Source: Carnegiea gigantea (lineage: Eukaryota; Streptophyta; Magnoliopsida; Caryophyllales; Cactaceae). From it: a DNA stretch of 64,000 nucleotides. The stretch is from assembly GCA_029747015.1 (NCBI GenBank), contig JAKOGI010003057.1, positions 1-64,000 on the forward strand, read 5' to 3'. Shown here piece by piece: positions 33,786 to 45,879 of this stretch. Made by a program: the position numbers and the translations under genes. Numbering within the stretch: position 1 is the stretch's first letter; each line of letters opens with the position of its first letter. The notes beneath the pieces were generated by a model. It was not told the origin of the DNA. It worked only from the letters and a program-made list of their open reading frames with translations, and did no database searches.

Positions 33786-36250
33786 ATGCTAGCCACTACT
33801 ATATTACAATTGTACCATGGTGGTTGTTTTCATAAAGTTCCTCATCTTGTGTATGGTTTCGAGGTGAAGAAAAAAAATGAATGTTATTCTTATTATTTAA
33901 GTGTTGGTAACATTAAGGGCATTGTTATTGAGTTAGTGCATATAGAAATGAGGATTAAGAAAATATACCTCAGTGAGCCAAAATTATCATTTGAAGATAG
34001 CTTAGTGTCAATTGAAAGTGATGAAGGAGTGCGTGAATTAATTGTGTTACACAAAAGCTTTGAGTATGTATGGCTATGTGTTGAGCATAATGGTGTTCAC
34101 TTCATTGAATTTGCTAGTAATGATCATGAATGAGATGATGACCACAGTGATCGTATAGCTAATGATACGTATGATGGGTACAATTTTGATGTTGAAGATA
34201 AAAAAGTTGTTTAGATCAAAGGCAACAAATAGAGGATGGATGACGACATGGTCGCAAACTTAGAGAGACTTAGAGCTAAAAACGAGAGCACTGGAAAGGA
34301 AGCAATGCATAATATATATGCATATAACTAAGATTTAGATTATGCGAATAGCCCTCTAAGTAGTGAAACTAATGGTGATGGTGATGATAAAGGGAGGAAG
34401 AAAATAAAAGAAAAGAAAATAGAGATACCCTCGATATAACACAAGCTCATCACAAAAGGACTTGAGCTAGAAATAGGCCTCAAGTTCATTAATACGGAGC
34501 AACTAAGAGAGGTCATTAAAGACTACTGTACAATGAACGGTTATTATATTAGGACATAACATAGTGATAGAAATAGATTTCAAGCATTTTATAGTGCAAA
34601 GGGATGTGATTAGCTCTTGTGGGCATCTAGACCACAAGATGAGCAATATTTTCAAATAGAAAAAATGCATGATCCTCATAGTTGTACCCCTTTAAGCTTT
34701 GAGAGAGCCAAGAAGAGGACATCAGCTAGATGGTTGCCACATGAAGACATTGAGGTTGTAACCAAGCTTAAAGGTGAGGGAGCTTAAAAACTTGATTGAG
34801 AAGAAACATAATTGTAAGGCTACCATGTCTAAGTGTTTCAAAGCTCGAGCAAAGGCATTATCATTAGTTGTAGCGGATCACAAGTCAATTTGGCATGATA
34901 AGAGCTTATGTAAATGAGCTTCTTAGAAAGGATAAGGATTCTACGATTAAGATTGTGGTGGAAAACAATGGCGACGGCAATTGTGTGTTCAAAAGTCTTC
35001 ACACATGTCTTTGTCCCTTGAAGAGCGAATATTTAGAAGGGTGTAGAAAAGTATTTAGCATTGACAAACATTTCATGGAAGGGTCATCAAATGGACAAGT
35101 TGTAGCTATCGTTGGTCAAAATACCAATGACAAATGTATCCCACTGCATGGTGTGCGATATAAAGAGAGGACAAGGAAACATGGCTTTGGTTCATGCAGT
35201 TCTTGGGAAGTGACTTGGAAATAAAAGAGGCACATGGATGGACCATTATTTATGCCCAACAAGGGGTGTATTTATTTATTTTTAAATTTGTATTCTTATT
35301 TACGTATTATTTTTTAAATTATTTTAGGTATTGTAGTTAAAAAAAAAAGTTTTCCTTGCCAATTGCTTCTTTTGATTTACTACAACTGCCTTCTTTTTTT
35401 CATATAGTAAGATTTCTAATCCTTCATTTTTTGAAATTTAGTGTAATTTAACTTGAGCTAACTAACAATATCATTTCTAATTTCTTAGCAAAGTTTCGTT
35501 CAAATAGAATGTGGGCCTGTGACTTCTCTCATTGTATAAGTGTATTAGCATCTGATTTATTTCATATTACAGCAAAAAAAGAAAAATCATGTAATACTCA
35601 TGCAAATGTGTTCATGCTAAGGGGCTTGCTGATAGTATTTCAAGCTACTTGCTAAAGGTTGACAATCGATTATGTGCACAGGCATGTATATGGGAATTTG
35701 AGGAAGAAGTGGAAGGGTTTATAATAAATATACATATTTTAGAGAATTATAAAGTCTTCTAATGATGTCAACTACAATAGGAATATCAAGGAGATACAAG
35801 AGTTAGATGTTGATCCTTGGAAAATAATACGGCTGAGATGTTCAATGTATTCATCTTAGACAAGAGGTTTACGCCCATATAGCCTATGCTTGATACCATT
35901 TTTAAGAAAGTCATAACAAGAGTTGCTTCTAGGAAGCAAATAGTAGGCCAGTTACACCAAGATATATGTCATATCATCTTGAAGAAGCTAGAGAAGGCTA
36001 AAGATTTATGTTGATGGTGGCATGCAAGTAGAGGTAGAAATATATGTATAGTGTTACACATGAAAATCAAGGCTTTGTCGTTGACATGTCAGCTAAGACA
36101 TGTACTTGAAATACGTAGGACTTAAGTGGTTTCCCCTGTTACCATGGTTTAGTGGTGATGAGGGAGGAGAACATGGATCCAACCTACTTTGTTCATAAGT
36201 GTTATAACACTTCAATGCTTAAGAAGTGCGCTCATACTTAAAGTTGGTAA
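33786..36250 (+). pseudogene. MuDR-like (MULE) transposase, decayed
   Basis: The start ATG at 33786 (MLATTILQLYHGG) fits the N-terminal plant MuDR domain (HHGG...P...Y motif) and stays open to 34133. A MuDR DNA-binding region follows at about 34440-34700 (GLKFINTEQLREVIKDYCTM ... MHDPHSCTP). The catalytic MULE domain lies at about 34960-35265, with the first acidic residue kept in FSIDKHFMEGSS. The second acidic position is lost (WTIIYAQQG where D.QKG is usual). A 355-bp AT-rich stretch (about 35266-35621) ends with AG before GLADSISSYLL and looks like an intron. Further pieces: RKKWKG near 35705, NNTAEMFNVF near 35823, and a SWIM-type zinc region with DLSGFPCYHG near 36124. Many stops; inactive. 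Confidence 0.82.
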
Positions 36251-36899
36251 ATGGACCAAACTTAGGGTAATTGATCATTTAGTGCCTTGACGTATGTGTC
36301 ATAGATTTTTTCGGGCCTTATTTTTTTTACTTCATTTTTCACTACCCTGAGGTATGGTGTTTTAATTTTTTACCACCTTGCGAACGACTATTTTCCATTT
36401 TTAATACCTCCACCACTATTTATTTTCTCAATTTTGACCCAAAACTTTTTAAAATTATGGAGAGAGCCCAAAATTGGGTAAAAGATGCAAATAACCTATT
36501 TTTAGGGTTTTTTCCAGCAAATGTGTTTGGTTTAAATGATTAAACTTCTATTAATGACTTTATTGGTATTTATCACAATCTACTACTTATATCATAAATA
36601 TTATATTTTCTGTGGTTGTAGGCCTACCATGGTTAGCAACATAATAAAAGTTAATTAAGGAGTTTTTACGGTTACCTACACTTAGTCGGTGTCGAACTCT
36701 AACATTCCTCTAGCTTCCAATTTACAGAGGTTGCTAATCTCAACCACACTTTTCTTAGATCAGGCAAAACATAAATCCTTTTTGTTTCCTGCCTCAAACC
36801 ACAGTCAATAATCAAGATTTTTATATTTTTAAGGATCGTAGAACTTTAATCAAGAACTTATAATATTTAAGACATAAGATTCGATTGGATAACATTCCC
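36251..36899. other. Sequence between MULE body and pararetrovirus
   Basis: No gene. The phrases GTGCCTTGACGTATG, ACCCTGAGGTATGG and ACCACCTTGCGAACG at 36280-36390 form a degenerate repeat of the kind found near ends of plant DNA transposons, so a small element may be present. Confidence 0.35.
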
Positions 36900-36914
36900 T
36901 ACTGGGAAACTTCT

Positions 36915-36920
36915 TTTATT
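36915..36920 (-). terminator. Pararetroviral poly(A) signal
   Basis: AATAAA on the minus strand, about 165 bases downstream of the TATA box at 37082-37091. Caulimovirid pregenomic RNAs carry the signal shortly after the transcription start, so that it is read on the second pass. Confidence 0.55.
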
Positions 36921-37081
36921 GAAAGCTTGAAAGTGGAAATATTACAATAGAAAAATTAAAGAAGGACTTAAGCTACTAAGATCATCAAAATGCTTGCTTA
37001 TAGAGAAATGGAGAATCTCGACTTCTCTTTTGCTCCAGTATGCTCAAATGACCGTGTCCCTTCTCAGCACTTAGCCTGTCC

Positions 37082-37091
37082 TTTTATAAAA
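37082..37091 (-). promoter_or_regulatory. Pararetroviral TATA box
   Basis: TTTTATAAAA, in the minus-strand context CTCTTTTATAAAAGGACAGG, lies after the pol remnant and before the AATAAA. This matches the pregenomic promoter layout of Caulimoviridae. Confidence 0.55.
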
Positions 37092-37309
37092 GAGATGGAC
37101 TACATAGGATGCACTAATGGCAATAGTACACACTGCTATTTTCACATGACTACAATTGCTCTCACATGGCTATAGTATATTGTATTATTTTGCTGACTGG
37201 ACACTTGATAAAAATACAATAATGGTGCAACAACTTTTAACGGGCTTTGCTGCTGATAGGACTAGTCATCCATATTGAGATTTATATGCCTTCATCCCCA
37301 ATAATATCT

Positions 37310-37720
37310 TGTAGTCCATCATTATCCGGATAATCATCAAAATCTTCATCAAGTTGAAGATGCTCTGGATCCCATCCTACGAATAATTCACGAAGACATC
37401 TTTTTCCTTTTTCTAGTAGGTATATTCCTCTTTTTTCATCACCAAGATTTCTTATTATGAAAGTGGGACTGGTATGAGGAATTTTACTATTCCTAATTAA
37501 CCCTTTATCGAAAAGGTCTTTGATTTACTTATCGAATTCTTGGATGTCTTGGCATGTACACACTATATGTTTCACAATGGTGTTGGGATTTAGCAAAGTA
37601 ATCTTTGCAAATATCTTATATTTGTCCTAAAATTTGAGGGGATTATTAGACCAGAGTTCTTCACACAATTTCTCTTTAATGGATAACTCTAATAGTGAGA
37701 TTGTTACTGCTATTTCACAT
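37310..37720 (-). pseudogene. Pararetroviral polymerase N-terminus
   Basis: Minus-strand translation shows the segment before the RT catalytic core: KYKIFAKITLLNPNTIV, then KDLFDKGLIRNSKIPHTSPTF, which matches the region (I/L)..(S)..PHSSPAF found at the start of caulimovirid RT. It then jumps to an unrelated acidic tail (FVGWDPEHLQLDEDFDD). The RT YxDD core and RNase H are deleted. Several in-frame stops. Confidence 0.7.
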
Positions 37721-37899
37721 TATGCAGGTATTACATTCTCACCACGTTGGCTGCGTGTGAACTTAATCTTCTAATGAGCATAAATCTTAATTAATTTTTC
37801 AATCAGAACTAAGTGACCATTAATTATAAATATTATTTTGTTTATGGTTTGTGTGCAAGGAGAATATAGTCTCTGAAAATTATTTTCAATAATCATATC

Positions 37900-38145
37900 A
37901 TAAGAAGGCTAATCAGTAGCCCATAAAATTAGTATAATGCATTGGATTCCCCCTATCCCTATAGATAACCCTTTTGTGGCTTCGTTATGGCTCATTATGC
38001 TATTGTCAACTATCCTTACTTGTAAAAGATTTTTAGCTTTTTTCCACATAAATTCTGAAAATAAAGATTTTTTTCCAAAACAAACAAAACAACTACTATC
38101 TATGTAGGCATATAATTCATATCTATTATATCCCTCTAAAAACAC
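37900..38145 (-). pseudogene. Pararetroviral aspartic protease
   Basis: 78-residue open frame on the minus strand. AYIDSSCFVCFGKKSLF corresponds to the caulimovirid protease active-site region; the usual DTG/DSG is DSS, so the catalytic glycine is missing. It is followed by QVRIVDNS. It lies between the movement-protein-like region and the polymerase start, as expected. Confidence 0.72.
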
Positions 38146-38900
38146 ATTTGTTGGGTATAAATGCTATCAGGATTTGTGTTGGTGACTTCATAGCATATCT
38201 CCATAGTCATATTTTTGACTAATTCATCCTTATAGATTGGCTTACTAATAGTTCTTGATTTATACTCAATGACTTTTCTATCTAGACTCGTCCTTTGGTC
38301 AACACTGTGTCCTGTGGATTCCAAACTCATTCCACTCATTTCACTGGTCATACTAATTATATCATCTTCTTTAAGGTCTTTTTTAGCTGGCGACGGCCCT
38401 TATCCCCATTATGATCCTGCGGTTATACTTCTTAATAATTGAGATTTAATGGTAATTTTACCATTTTCATCAATTTTCATTACATTTTTCTTATTGATTT
38501 TCACAGGATTGGTAAAACTAGATATCCATGACCTATCAAATTTTATCTCCTATGGGTTGGACATTTCCTTTAGATTTTTTGCATTTGAGTAGGACTTTTA
38601 AATTTTTTGCCTCTATCATTGTTACTTCATCTTTGGATTTATAGTGTTATCTAATTTATAGATTATTTTCAAAATATCTTTAGTGGATATCCCCTCTTTT
38701 CATGTCCATCCCACATGTTTTTATCTTAAGGGATAGGAAGTATTTGCTAAATTCATCTTTTAGCCTTACATAATATCCAGATCGGCAATTGAATCTTATG
38801 GATCCATAACATAAATTGGTCTTAATCCCTATGATAATTTCATTATTAAATTTGGTATGTCTGATATCACATAACAAAGCATAAAGGTCACTATATTTGC
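38136..38900 (-). pseudogene. Pararetroviral movement-protein-like region
   Basis: The minus-strand segment at 38877-38680 (LCDIRHTKFNNEIIIGIKTN, then LCYGSIRFNC) resembles the core of 30K-type movement proteins of Caulimoviridae. A second open segment at 38351-38136 (MTSEMSGMSLESTGHSVD) links it to the protease. Frames change between the two pieces. The assignment rests on motif resemblance and position and is less certain than those of the coat protein and protease. Confidence 0.55.
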
Positions 38901-39299
38901 CATAATGCTGTAAAGAAGTAATTAACTTTCTGTCTTTGTTATGCTTAAGGATGTTTTCTCAATTAATTAAAAAGATTAACCTCTCCCACATCATATTAAC
39001 AATTTTTTATTTCTAAATCTCCTTCCATCATTTCACATATATACTAGCTCTTTAATTTAAGGATGATTTTTTTATAGATCATGTCCTTTTGAATTATAGA
39101 AAGGACTCAATCTCCTTTGACATCATCATTCTCATTATCTATATAAATTCTTCTCCTTGAGACCAATTGAGTTATTTTCCATCATGTGACTAGTTTCTTC
39201 ATAATCGCTTGCTTTATATTCATCTTATAGTGTAATCTCAACAATTCCTTGGTTGTTTTTCAGGGCTAAATCTAGTGCCTCTTCCCGCTCAACTCAAGA

Positions 39300-40160
39300 T
39301 AATCTAGATTATGCGAAGTTTTAATAAGGTTGTTACTCTTCCTATTTTTGCATTCATTTGCATAATGACCTAATTCTTTGCATGTCCAACACTTACAGTT
39401 TTTTTTTCACAGGACAATAAGTAGCTTTTCTAAAAAAATCTTCATTTTTTAGGGCATAGTTTGTTATAACATTTTCGTTTATATTTCTCTCCTCTTTGCT
39501 TGTTAAAGCTCTTTTTCTTATAAAATTTCTTGTTTCTTATCCTCTAGTTTCCTTTCCCCATTGGTGAGGACTATCCTAACATACTAGAAATTGTTCTTTC
39601 ATCTTCTTTTGTTTTTTGAGATCAAGACATTAGTCATTAACCCATTTTCTTAGATAAGAGATTTCTGTGCCAAGGGTATCAATGACATCTACTTTCTCAA
39701 GCCATGCACTGTATTTCTTGTTGATTATAGAATTGATCGATTATGATAATTTTTCATAAAACATACTAAAATTGGTTTCATTATGCCCAATTTTGTAATA
39801 TTATTGATTAAATTCAGCAATATAATTTTCTATACATTTCATATCCCATAATTCTATGTTATTAATCTTTCTTTATCATTCTCTACCTTTTTCTTTAGAA
39901 GCAAGTTTAGCTCTGATAAATTCAGTTCCAATTTTCTTACATAATTTTTGAATATTGCAGTTGATATTTCCATCATTCTTAATGCATTTTTATCTTTCCC
40001 ATCTAATAAGCCATACCAATCAGCTGCACTGCTGGAAAAACTAGGTTCACTAAATTCTTCTGGTTTAGGAACAATATTATTAACTAGATCGAGCTCGATT
40101 TCATCTATGTTAAGTTCTTCTCTAATCTTATTGGTTTTGTCGTCAAATATCATTTTACCA
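39300..40160 (-). pseudogene. Pararetroviral coat protein
   Basis: A 99-residue open segment at 40153-39854 (acidic N-terminal part, ADWYGLLDGKDKNALRMMEI) is followed, with stops, by a helical region (SYLRKWVND). A basic stretch then leads to the zinc finger CKCWTCKELGHYANEC (CX2CX4HX4C, about 39402-39350). That finger is characteristic of Caulimoviridae coat proteins, which use it to bind nucleic acid. Confidence 0.78.
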
Positions 40161-40223
40161 TATTTTTATCCAGTTTCCTTCTAATTTCTTCTAAAGGTAC
40201 AATATTAAGATTCTCTAGTTTAA

Positions 40224-40430
40224 TCAGATTGATCTGCTAATATATTTCTCCTTCCAACTGGACATTATTGTCTCTTCATTATCCTCAGATAATACATCTT
40301 GTCTATCAACTATTGCGCTCATGATTTTGTTTAATTCTTCAGGGTTTTGTTCTTTATCAAACATATTATGTAGTTCTTCAAGATCGTATGTCTTATACTC
40401 CATCCTCTTCTTCTTTCTCTGCCTTTTCAA
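40224..40430 (-). pseudogene. Pararetroviral N-terminal ORF segment
   Basis: 68-residue frame, rich in charged residues (KTYDLEELHNMFDKEQNPEE), just upstream of the coat protein. It has no recognised domain; by position it would be the N-terminus of the first viral polyprotein. Confidence 0.45.
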
Positions 40431-40845
40431 ATGATTTTTGAGTTAATTTTTCTCTCACATCTTCTTTGATTTTATATCATGCAAATTAAATCAAATTTTG
40501 TTTTTCAGGTTTTGGAAATGATATTTATGCTGAAATGGGGTAATGATACTTAAAGTAGATTTTTAACTATGTCTAATCTCATTAACTAAAGAAAAATGGA
40601 TTACAAATAGTCGCTTCTTACTCTCCTTAACTTCAATCTTCATTTTTACTAATTTGGCTTTTAATTCTAAAACTATATCAGTGATATAGTTTAATGGAGG
40701 TGCTAGTGAAGTGGTTCCTTCTAGTGCATAGACAATATGTGAATAACTAGGAGCAAGGCAGGTGATAATTCAAGCATTAAAAATAGTTAATTACCTTAAT
40801 TAGTCATTAATTACCTCAATGATCTTAATTATTTTTAGTGATATG

Positions 40846-40857
40846 ACTTTGATATCA
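40846..40857 (-). other. Degraded tRNA-Met primer site
   Basis: The minus strand reads TGATATCAAAGT, 9 of 12 bases identical to TGGTATCAGAGC. Its position upstream of the first viral ORF is where Caulimoviridae carry this site. Confidence 0.45.
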
Positions 40858-41129
40858 ATTGAAAGAGGGCCTTAAGTAGTACTTGCGAGAGAAATTGCAT
40901 ATGCACAAAATCAAAATTTTTGAAAGTAAGTTTTCAAGGATTGAGATTAAAAATGCAAAGTTCAAAAGCTTAGGGAGTCAAGAAAATATGGAGAGTGCCT
41001 ACAAATTCGGACACTAAACTTCAAGGTACAAAATATTCGCTCGAAAAACTCAGGCCTGAAATTGTTAATGTCCCCCATGTTGGGCAACCTGAGGATTAAC
41101 TTGTCACCAAACTTGTGGTCTCCACGTGA

Positions 41130-41730
41130 AGATGAGCCAATAGTTACCCCCATTTTCAAACCAAAAAAAACAAAACAATTATCAATCTAAAAGGAGGTTT
41201 GAAGAAGCAGAGAAAAGATGTTATGCCAATATGAGTTACACATCATTCAGGTGGTATTTTTAAGTGTTCAACACGTAAAGAATATAGTCATAACAAGAAG
41301 ACATTAGACAAAAGGTAACATTATTTTCCATCTTATATATTTTTGTCATCTTTTTTTTTTACACAACTAATTTTGTATTTTTGTAATCTATTTTTTCACT
41401 AATATTTTTGTATTTTATTTTAGGACTCCTCTATCAATGTGACTACCATTACCAAACCTCCATCTTTATCTCTTGCTGGTTTTATCGCAATTGCATTTGC
41501 TTGTGTATCATCTACTTGTCCACCATCTATTGCATCTACTACTGCCACTGCTACATTGTCTTGTATGATTGTTGTTATATCCACTTTGGTTGCATCAACT
41601 ACTATTTTTTATGCCCCTATTGCTGCAACATCAACTACTACATTGAAAGTGCATACCATGCTACTGAAATAGCGAATGAAATGTGCTTGAACTATACCTT
41701 TTTGGGACACTATTGTTGCTAAAGTTGCCC
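41130..41730 (+). pseudogene. MULE transposase C-terminal remnant
   Basis: EPIVTPIFKPKKTKQ near 41136 and a CCHC-like segment near 41245-41310 (VFKCSTRKEYSHNKKT after a shift) match the usual MURA C-terminus, a Pro/Lys linker then a zinc knuckle CxxC...GHNKRxC. A Thr/Ala/Ser-rich low-complexity stretch follows (41439-41672), as in many MULE tails. It continues the same strand as 33786-36250 and is most simply the same gene split by the 4.9-kb insertion. Confidence 0.55.
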
Positions 41731-44700
41731 CTAAATCTAGATGTCTCATTGAATGAGTAAGCCATGATTATCATTCTTCTAATTATCCACAAAAAGGCAA
41801 GCTTCCAGTGAGGAGATATCAGATTGGCAAGGTCATTCCTTTCAAAACAGTATCACATTTTCCAACATTAGATGGTTGAGTTCCTTATAAGATCTTTAAG
41901 AAGCACTTTTCTCTTAATTTGGCTTTTTGTGAATATAGTGGGTTAAATTACTTTGAAAATTAGTTGCAGCATTAGATAATTGAGTTGCTCAAACATTCAG
42001 ATGAGTTTTTAGTCCTATTGGTTATTAAGGGGTACGTAGCAGCATAAAAAGATAGCTAGGGGACATTCATATTTAGCTTTTATGTAGCTCGCTCAATATT
42101 TCTAGTATTGATATCACTTAATGTTTTCATTTTCTAATTCTATGCTTCCCTAATGAGTACAACAATTAAAATAACACCTTAAGATCCCTTTTCCATGAGT
42201 CGTAACACATAAATTAATTTTGGGATCCTTTTGACATGAGCTGACCGCACGTAAGCAAGCAAAATTGATTGAACCTTTTTGCACTATCAGCCCATGCTTA
42301 GTTTTTGACAACAAGTGAGTTAGGTTTACAAAAGTATTAGCTTATGCTTATTTTTGGACAGCAAGGTTTACTTCACATTGTCAATCTTGGATTACATTCT
42401 AAATAATTGGCATTTGACCTAAGCCATCAAGCTTGAGCACCCTAGTGAAATAATAGCCTTGCAAGCTCAAAACTCTTGTCACAGTTTATTGGCCAATTTG
42501 TACCCTACAAATTGAATTTGCAACAACTACACAAAATGACAAACATCCAAAACTCTCTTTATTAATTAGAAATTTTCATTACATCAAAACTAGCTATAAA
42601 ACTTAGACTTCATTCATAAGCTCAGTGAAACATTTATTTTCATTATAGAGCAAAATTCTCATTACTTGATCAACCACTCTTTGAGACCACAGCAAGGACA
42701 ACCTAACGTACCCAAGGTAAGCAATTCCACAACCCCAACTATAATATACTCAATTTATTGGCTTTTTTCTATGCTCCGATCGCATATCAAAAGGCCAAAA
42801 GCTATAATCAACATCAAACAGGCCATGATAAGGATGGTCAAATTACTAGACCATCATGTCGTCTTCATCTTCCTTTTTAAAATCATGCATCTATGGCACA
42901 ATATAGAACTTCTTTATATTCAAAAGTCAAGGGTATAAAGAACACAATTTAGAAACCATAAGTAGAATTTGTCATCACAATTTGGATTTTCGTAAGCTCA
43001 ATTCGACATTTCCTTTCTTAAGCCGTGACTTTTTTGAGATATTGTGCTCGAAATTAAGTCAAGATCACCACTTGCAATTGAATTTGATGCACCAATGTTA
43101 TGTGCCCTATCACTTTATCAAAATAGAAAAAATCATATGGTTCTATACACTGCCTACGAATGAGGGAAGAAGTGATTAGGCATTAGTCAAGAGTGATATA
43201 GAGTCCAAAACATCCTCTACAACATGAGACAATTAACTATTCAATCAAGGTGAGATAATCCAAAGCATTCCTCTCCAACATAAGGTAATCAATTATTTAT
43301 CAAGCTTAAAAGTGGATGAAATTACCACTGAATTACTTTGAACAAAAATCTAGAAGTTATAAAAAAGAACATCACCCGATTTCAATTCTCATGCTTAATG
43401 GTTCATGTTCGATAGGGATGTCTACAGGAGGCACCTCTAATAGCAAAGATTTTATATTTTAACACCATTGCTGTCATGGCAATGCTACATAGGAAAGTGG
43501 AATCATAGAGCTCTACCATAACATCCCTAATTTATTTAGGTATAAAGCAATCAATACATGATCATAATACTGAATTTGTAAACATAAGTTGGGCTTCTTG
43601 TGGCTAAATTTGACATCTTCTTCAAGCCATGATTTTTTTTTGGGTTGTAAAGCTTAAAATCAAGTTAGGATAAGTAATTGCAATTGGATTTTAATCATTG
43701 ATGCAATACTCTTCTTCAATTTTGCTGATAGGGTTTTGAATGTTTCGGGTTCTTCATTGGATGTCATTGGGGAAGAAACAACAACTGAGGGAGTGGGAAA
43801 GACATATAAGGAGGCAAATGTTATTTTTTTAAATTTTATTCCCTTTTCTTAACCCCACTTAACCTTCTAAAAAAAGAAAATTAAAAGCTACCTGCTCCAG
43901 GCTGTCACATAGGACAATGAGGTGGTAGCTGTAGGCACAGGTCCAAAACTAAGTGAATTTGAACAAAAAAGAGGTAGATGGTAATTTTGAATAAAGATAA
44001 AGCCTAGGTGGTAATATAATCCAAAAAATGTGTAACCAGATAAGTCCTAATCTTATCCTTGGTGGTCTGAAAAGGCTATGATGCTATCATGTGAACCACG
44101 TGTTTAAGTAACTTCGGTAGGACAAGCTGCCTTGACTTAAACATACTTTCCAGCTAATTCTTGAAGGTCCAATAATCTTCAATATGGCCTCTTGAATTGG
44201 TGATATTCTCAGTACTTGCTTGAGTTCCATTTGTTCTCTGTCTTATATCAGATTGGCAGGAGGTCAATCTTTCCCTTAGACTCCTTATTTATGACTACGA
44301 ATTATACCCTCTTTAAACTTACATAGACCCTCATTGAAGGCCCAATTTGTCACAGGCCAATGAGGATCTTCCCTTGATGCCCCACTTCCTTGAGTTATTA
44401 GGAGAGCCCCTTTAGTGGAGGTGTAGAACCCATGGCATGTCAGAGAACATTAGTCTAGATGGCTTGCTTTACATTAACAAGGAAAATCGCTATAGTTGCT
44501 TAGAGCCCGCTTGATTCCCAATTTTCTCGTGGACGAACTTTCCAAAATCTCTTCAAGTTAGTCTTCCATGCCAACCTAATGACTACAATATTTCATCCAA
44601 TTATTATTTACTGCATAAACACACAAAACCCCAAAAAAATCAAAAACTAATATTGATTATGATTAAAAACTATGTAGTTAGAAACATTTATTTTGTCACT

Positions 44701-44844
44701 TTGGTGGCAAAACAAACACCGCCACACCTATATTTTTCTTATCCTCAACTAAATAAAAGAGAAAAAACATATCCTAAGCACATAACTCATTTTCATGGGA
44801 ATTACGATTTTACTTAACATGTGCAAAAAGCCCTTGAAACCCCT
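41731..44844. other. Intergenic sequence, no gene recognised
   Basis: No supported ORF; the longest (42666-42938, 90 codons) has no recognisable similarity. It contains the repeat pair listed at 42985-43710 and the dispersed repeat at 44265-44490. Part of 44100-44844 may be the 3' LTR of the family A fragment that follows. Confidence 0.45.
42985..43710. repeat. Imperfect direct repeat, 600 bp apart
   Basis: 42985-43100 and 43585-43710 share the order TAAGCTCAATTCGACATTTCC / GGCTAAATTTGACATCTTC, AAGCC.TGA.TTTTTT and TGCAATTG.ATTT.AT. They are old diverged copies; the family is not identified. Confidence 0.5.
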
Positions 44845-45775
44845 AGGTTCCTCCCAATCGACAAGGCTAGTCTCATTTGGGTTTAAAGGAAATATACCCA
44901 CAAAATCTTAAAAAAGTAAAAGAAAGAGAAAGAAAAATAGATTGTGTTTTCTTAAAATTTCCAAATGTACACAAATATACGAAAGGGAGAAGTGTACACA
45001 CTTAATCGACAATGCCACCCTTGTAAGCTAAACATCAGACAATACACAAAGACAATGTACATATCAAGACTCCTGGTCCCCATTCCTGATATCCAAAGAC
45101 CAACCTTTTACCGCACAAACCATTAAAACTGCAAATCCATTTTAGTGCTTAGTGTGCACGTATACCATCACCCTAGGACTTAAGCTTTCTAAGGTCAAAC
45201 TTAATCCCATTTGATTGACTGCTTTATTAACTCGATGAATTAGGAACTAAGCTTTCCCATTAGCAGCATTGCCTTAAAAGTTTGTACCAGCAGCACATGC
45301 CTTAAAAGGGTACCTGTCAATCCCAACTCTATAACTCTTTTATTTCATTTTTTATTTTTTTCCTTCCTTTTCATTTTTTTCCCCCCTTTTTTAGAGAAAT
45401 GAAAGGAAAACAAACAGGAATAATACAAAAACACACATTGGAGAATCAACCATAAAAGCCTAAGATGCTAAGATAATACTGATGTACAAATAAGAACTAG
45501 ACTCAAGCAACAACTATAATGGAATGATGGGGTTAGAGCTCAGGACTAAGGTCACAAGAGGTGAACAATATACTTGTATACAACCTCATAACTACGTCAC
45601 AAGAGGTGAAAGTCAATCAAGATGGTACAACCCCTAAAAAATCACACCAAAAATAGAAAAAAAATTGAAACTTTTCCTCATTTTGTTTCCTTGTTAAAAA
45701 TTTGTGAAGCAAGCCTTCCCCTTCCCCCACCCAAAATCACATGATGTACAAACTATGGTATAAGGAGCCTCAAAG
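44845..45775 (-). mobile_element. Family A fragment, minus strand (copy 4)
   Basis: Matches 3160-4150 (for example TCAAGACTCCTGGTCCCCAT against TCAAGACTCTTGGTCTCTAC) and the reverse complement of 48540-49130. On the minus strand TCGATTGGGAGG near 44862 corresponds to the PPT at 49123-49133. It is truncated at about 45775, where the plus-strand copy 5 begins. Confidence 0.62.
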
Positions 45776-45879
45776 ACAAAAAAGAACAAAAAAAGAAAAA
45801 GAAGATTCAAATAACTATATGATACCGTACACAAAGGGATATAGCAATAATATTGATTCCTTATTATAGTGATTTTCAT

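Larger units (their letters stand above)
36900..40860 (-). mobile_element. Endogenous pararetrovirus (Caulimoviridae), degraded
   Basis: Minus-strand integrated viral sequence. Going down from 40857 there is a degraded tRNA-Met primer site, an N-terminal ORF, a coat-protein region with the family zinc finger, a movement-protein-like region, an aspartic protease, the start of the polymerase, then a TATA box and poly(A) signal in the order expected of a caulimovirid promoter/leader. Most of RT and all of RNase H are missing between about 37680 and 37300. All ORFs have stops or shifts, so it is a non-functional fossil. Coat protein before movement protein is the order seen in cavemo-/solendovirus-like genomes (inference). 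It lies between the body and C-terminus of a MULE. Confidence 0.8.

Noticed and set aside
41408..41722. Two overlapping Thr/Ser/Cys-rich ORFs as independent genes
   Set aside because: Low complexity, and position after a zinc-knuckle remnant fits the tail of the MULE transposase better.
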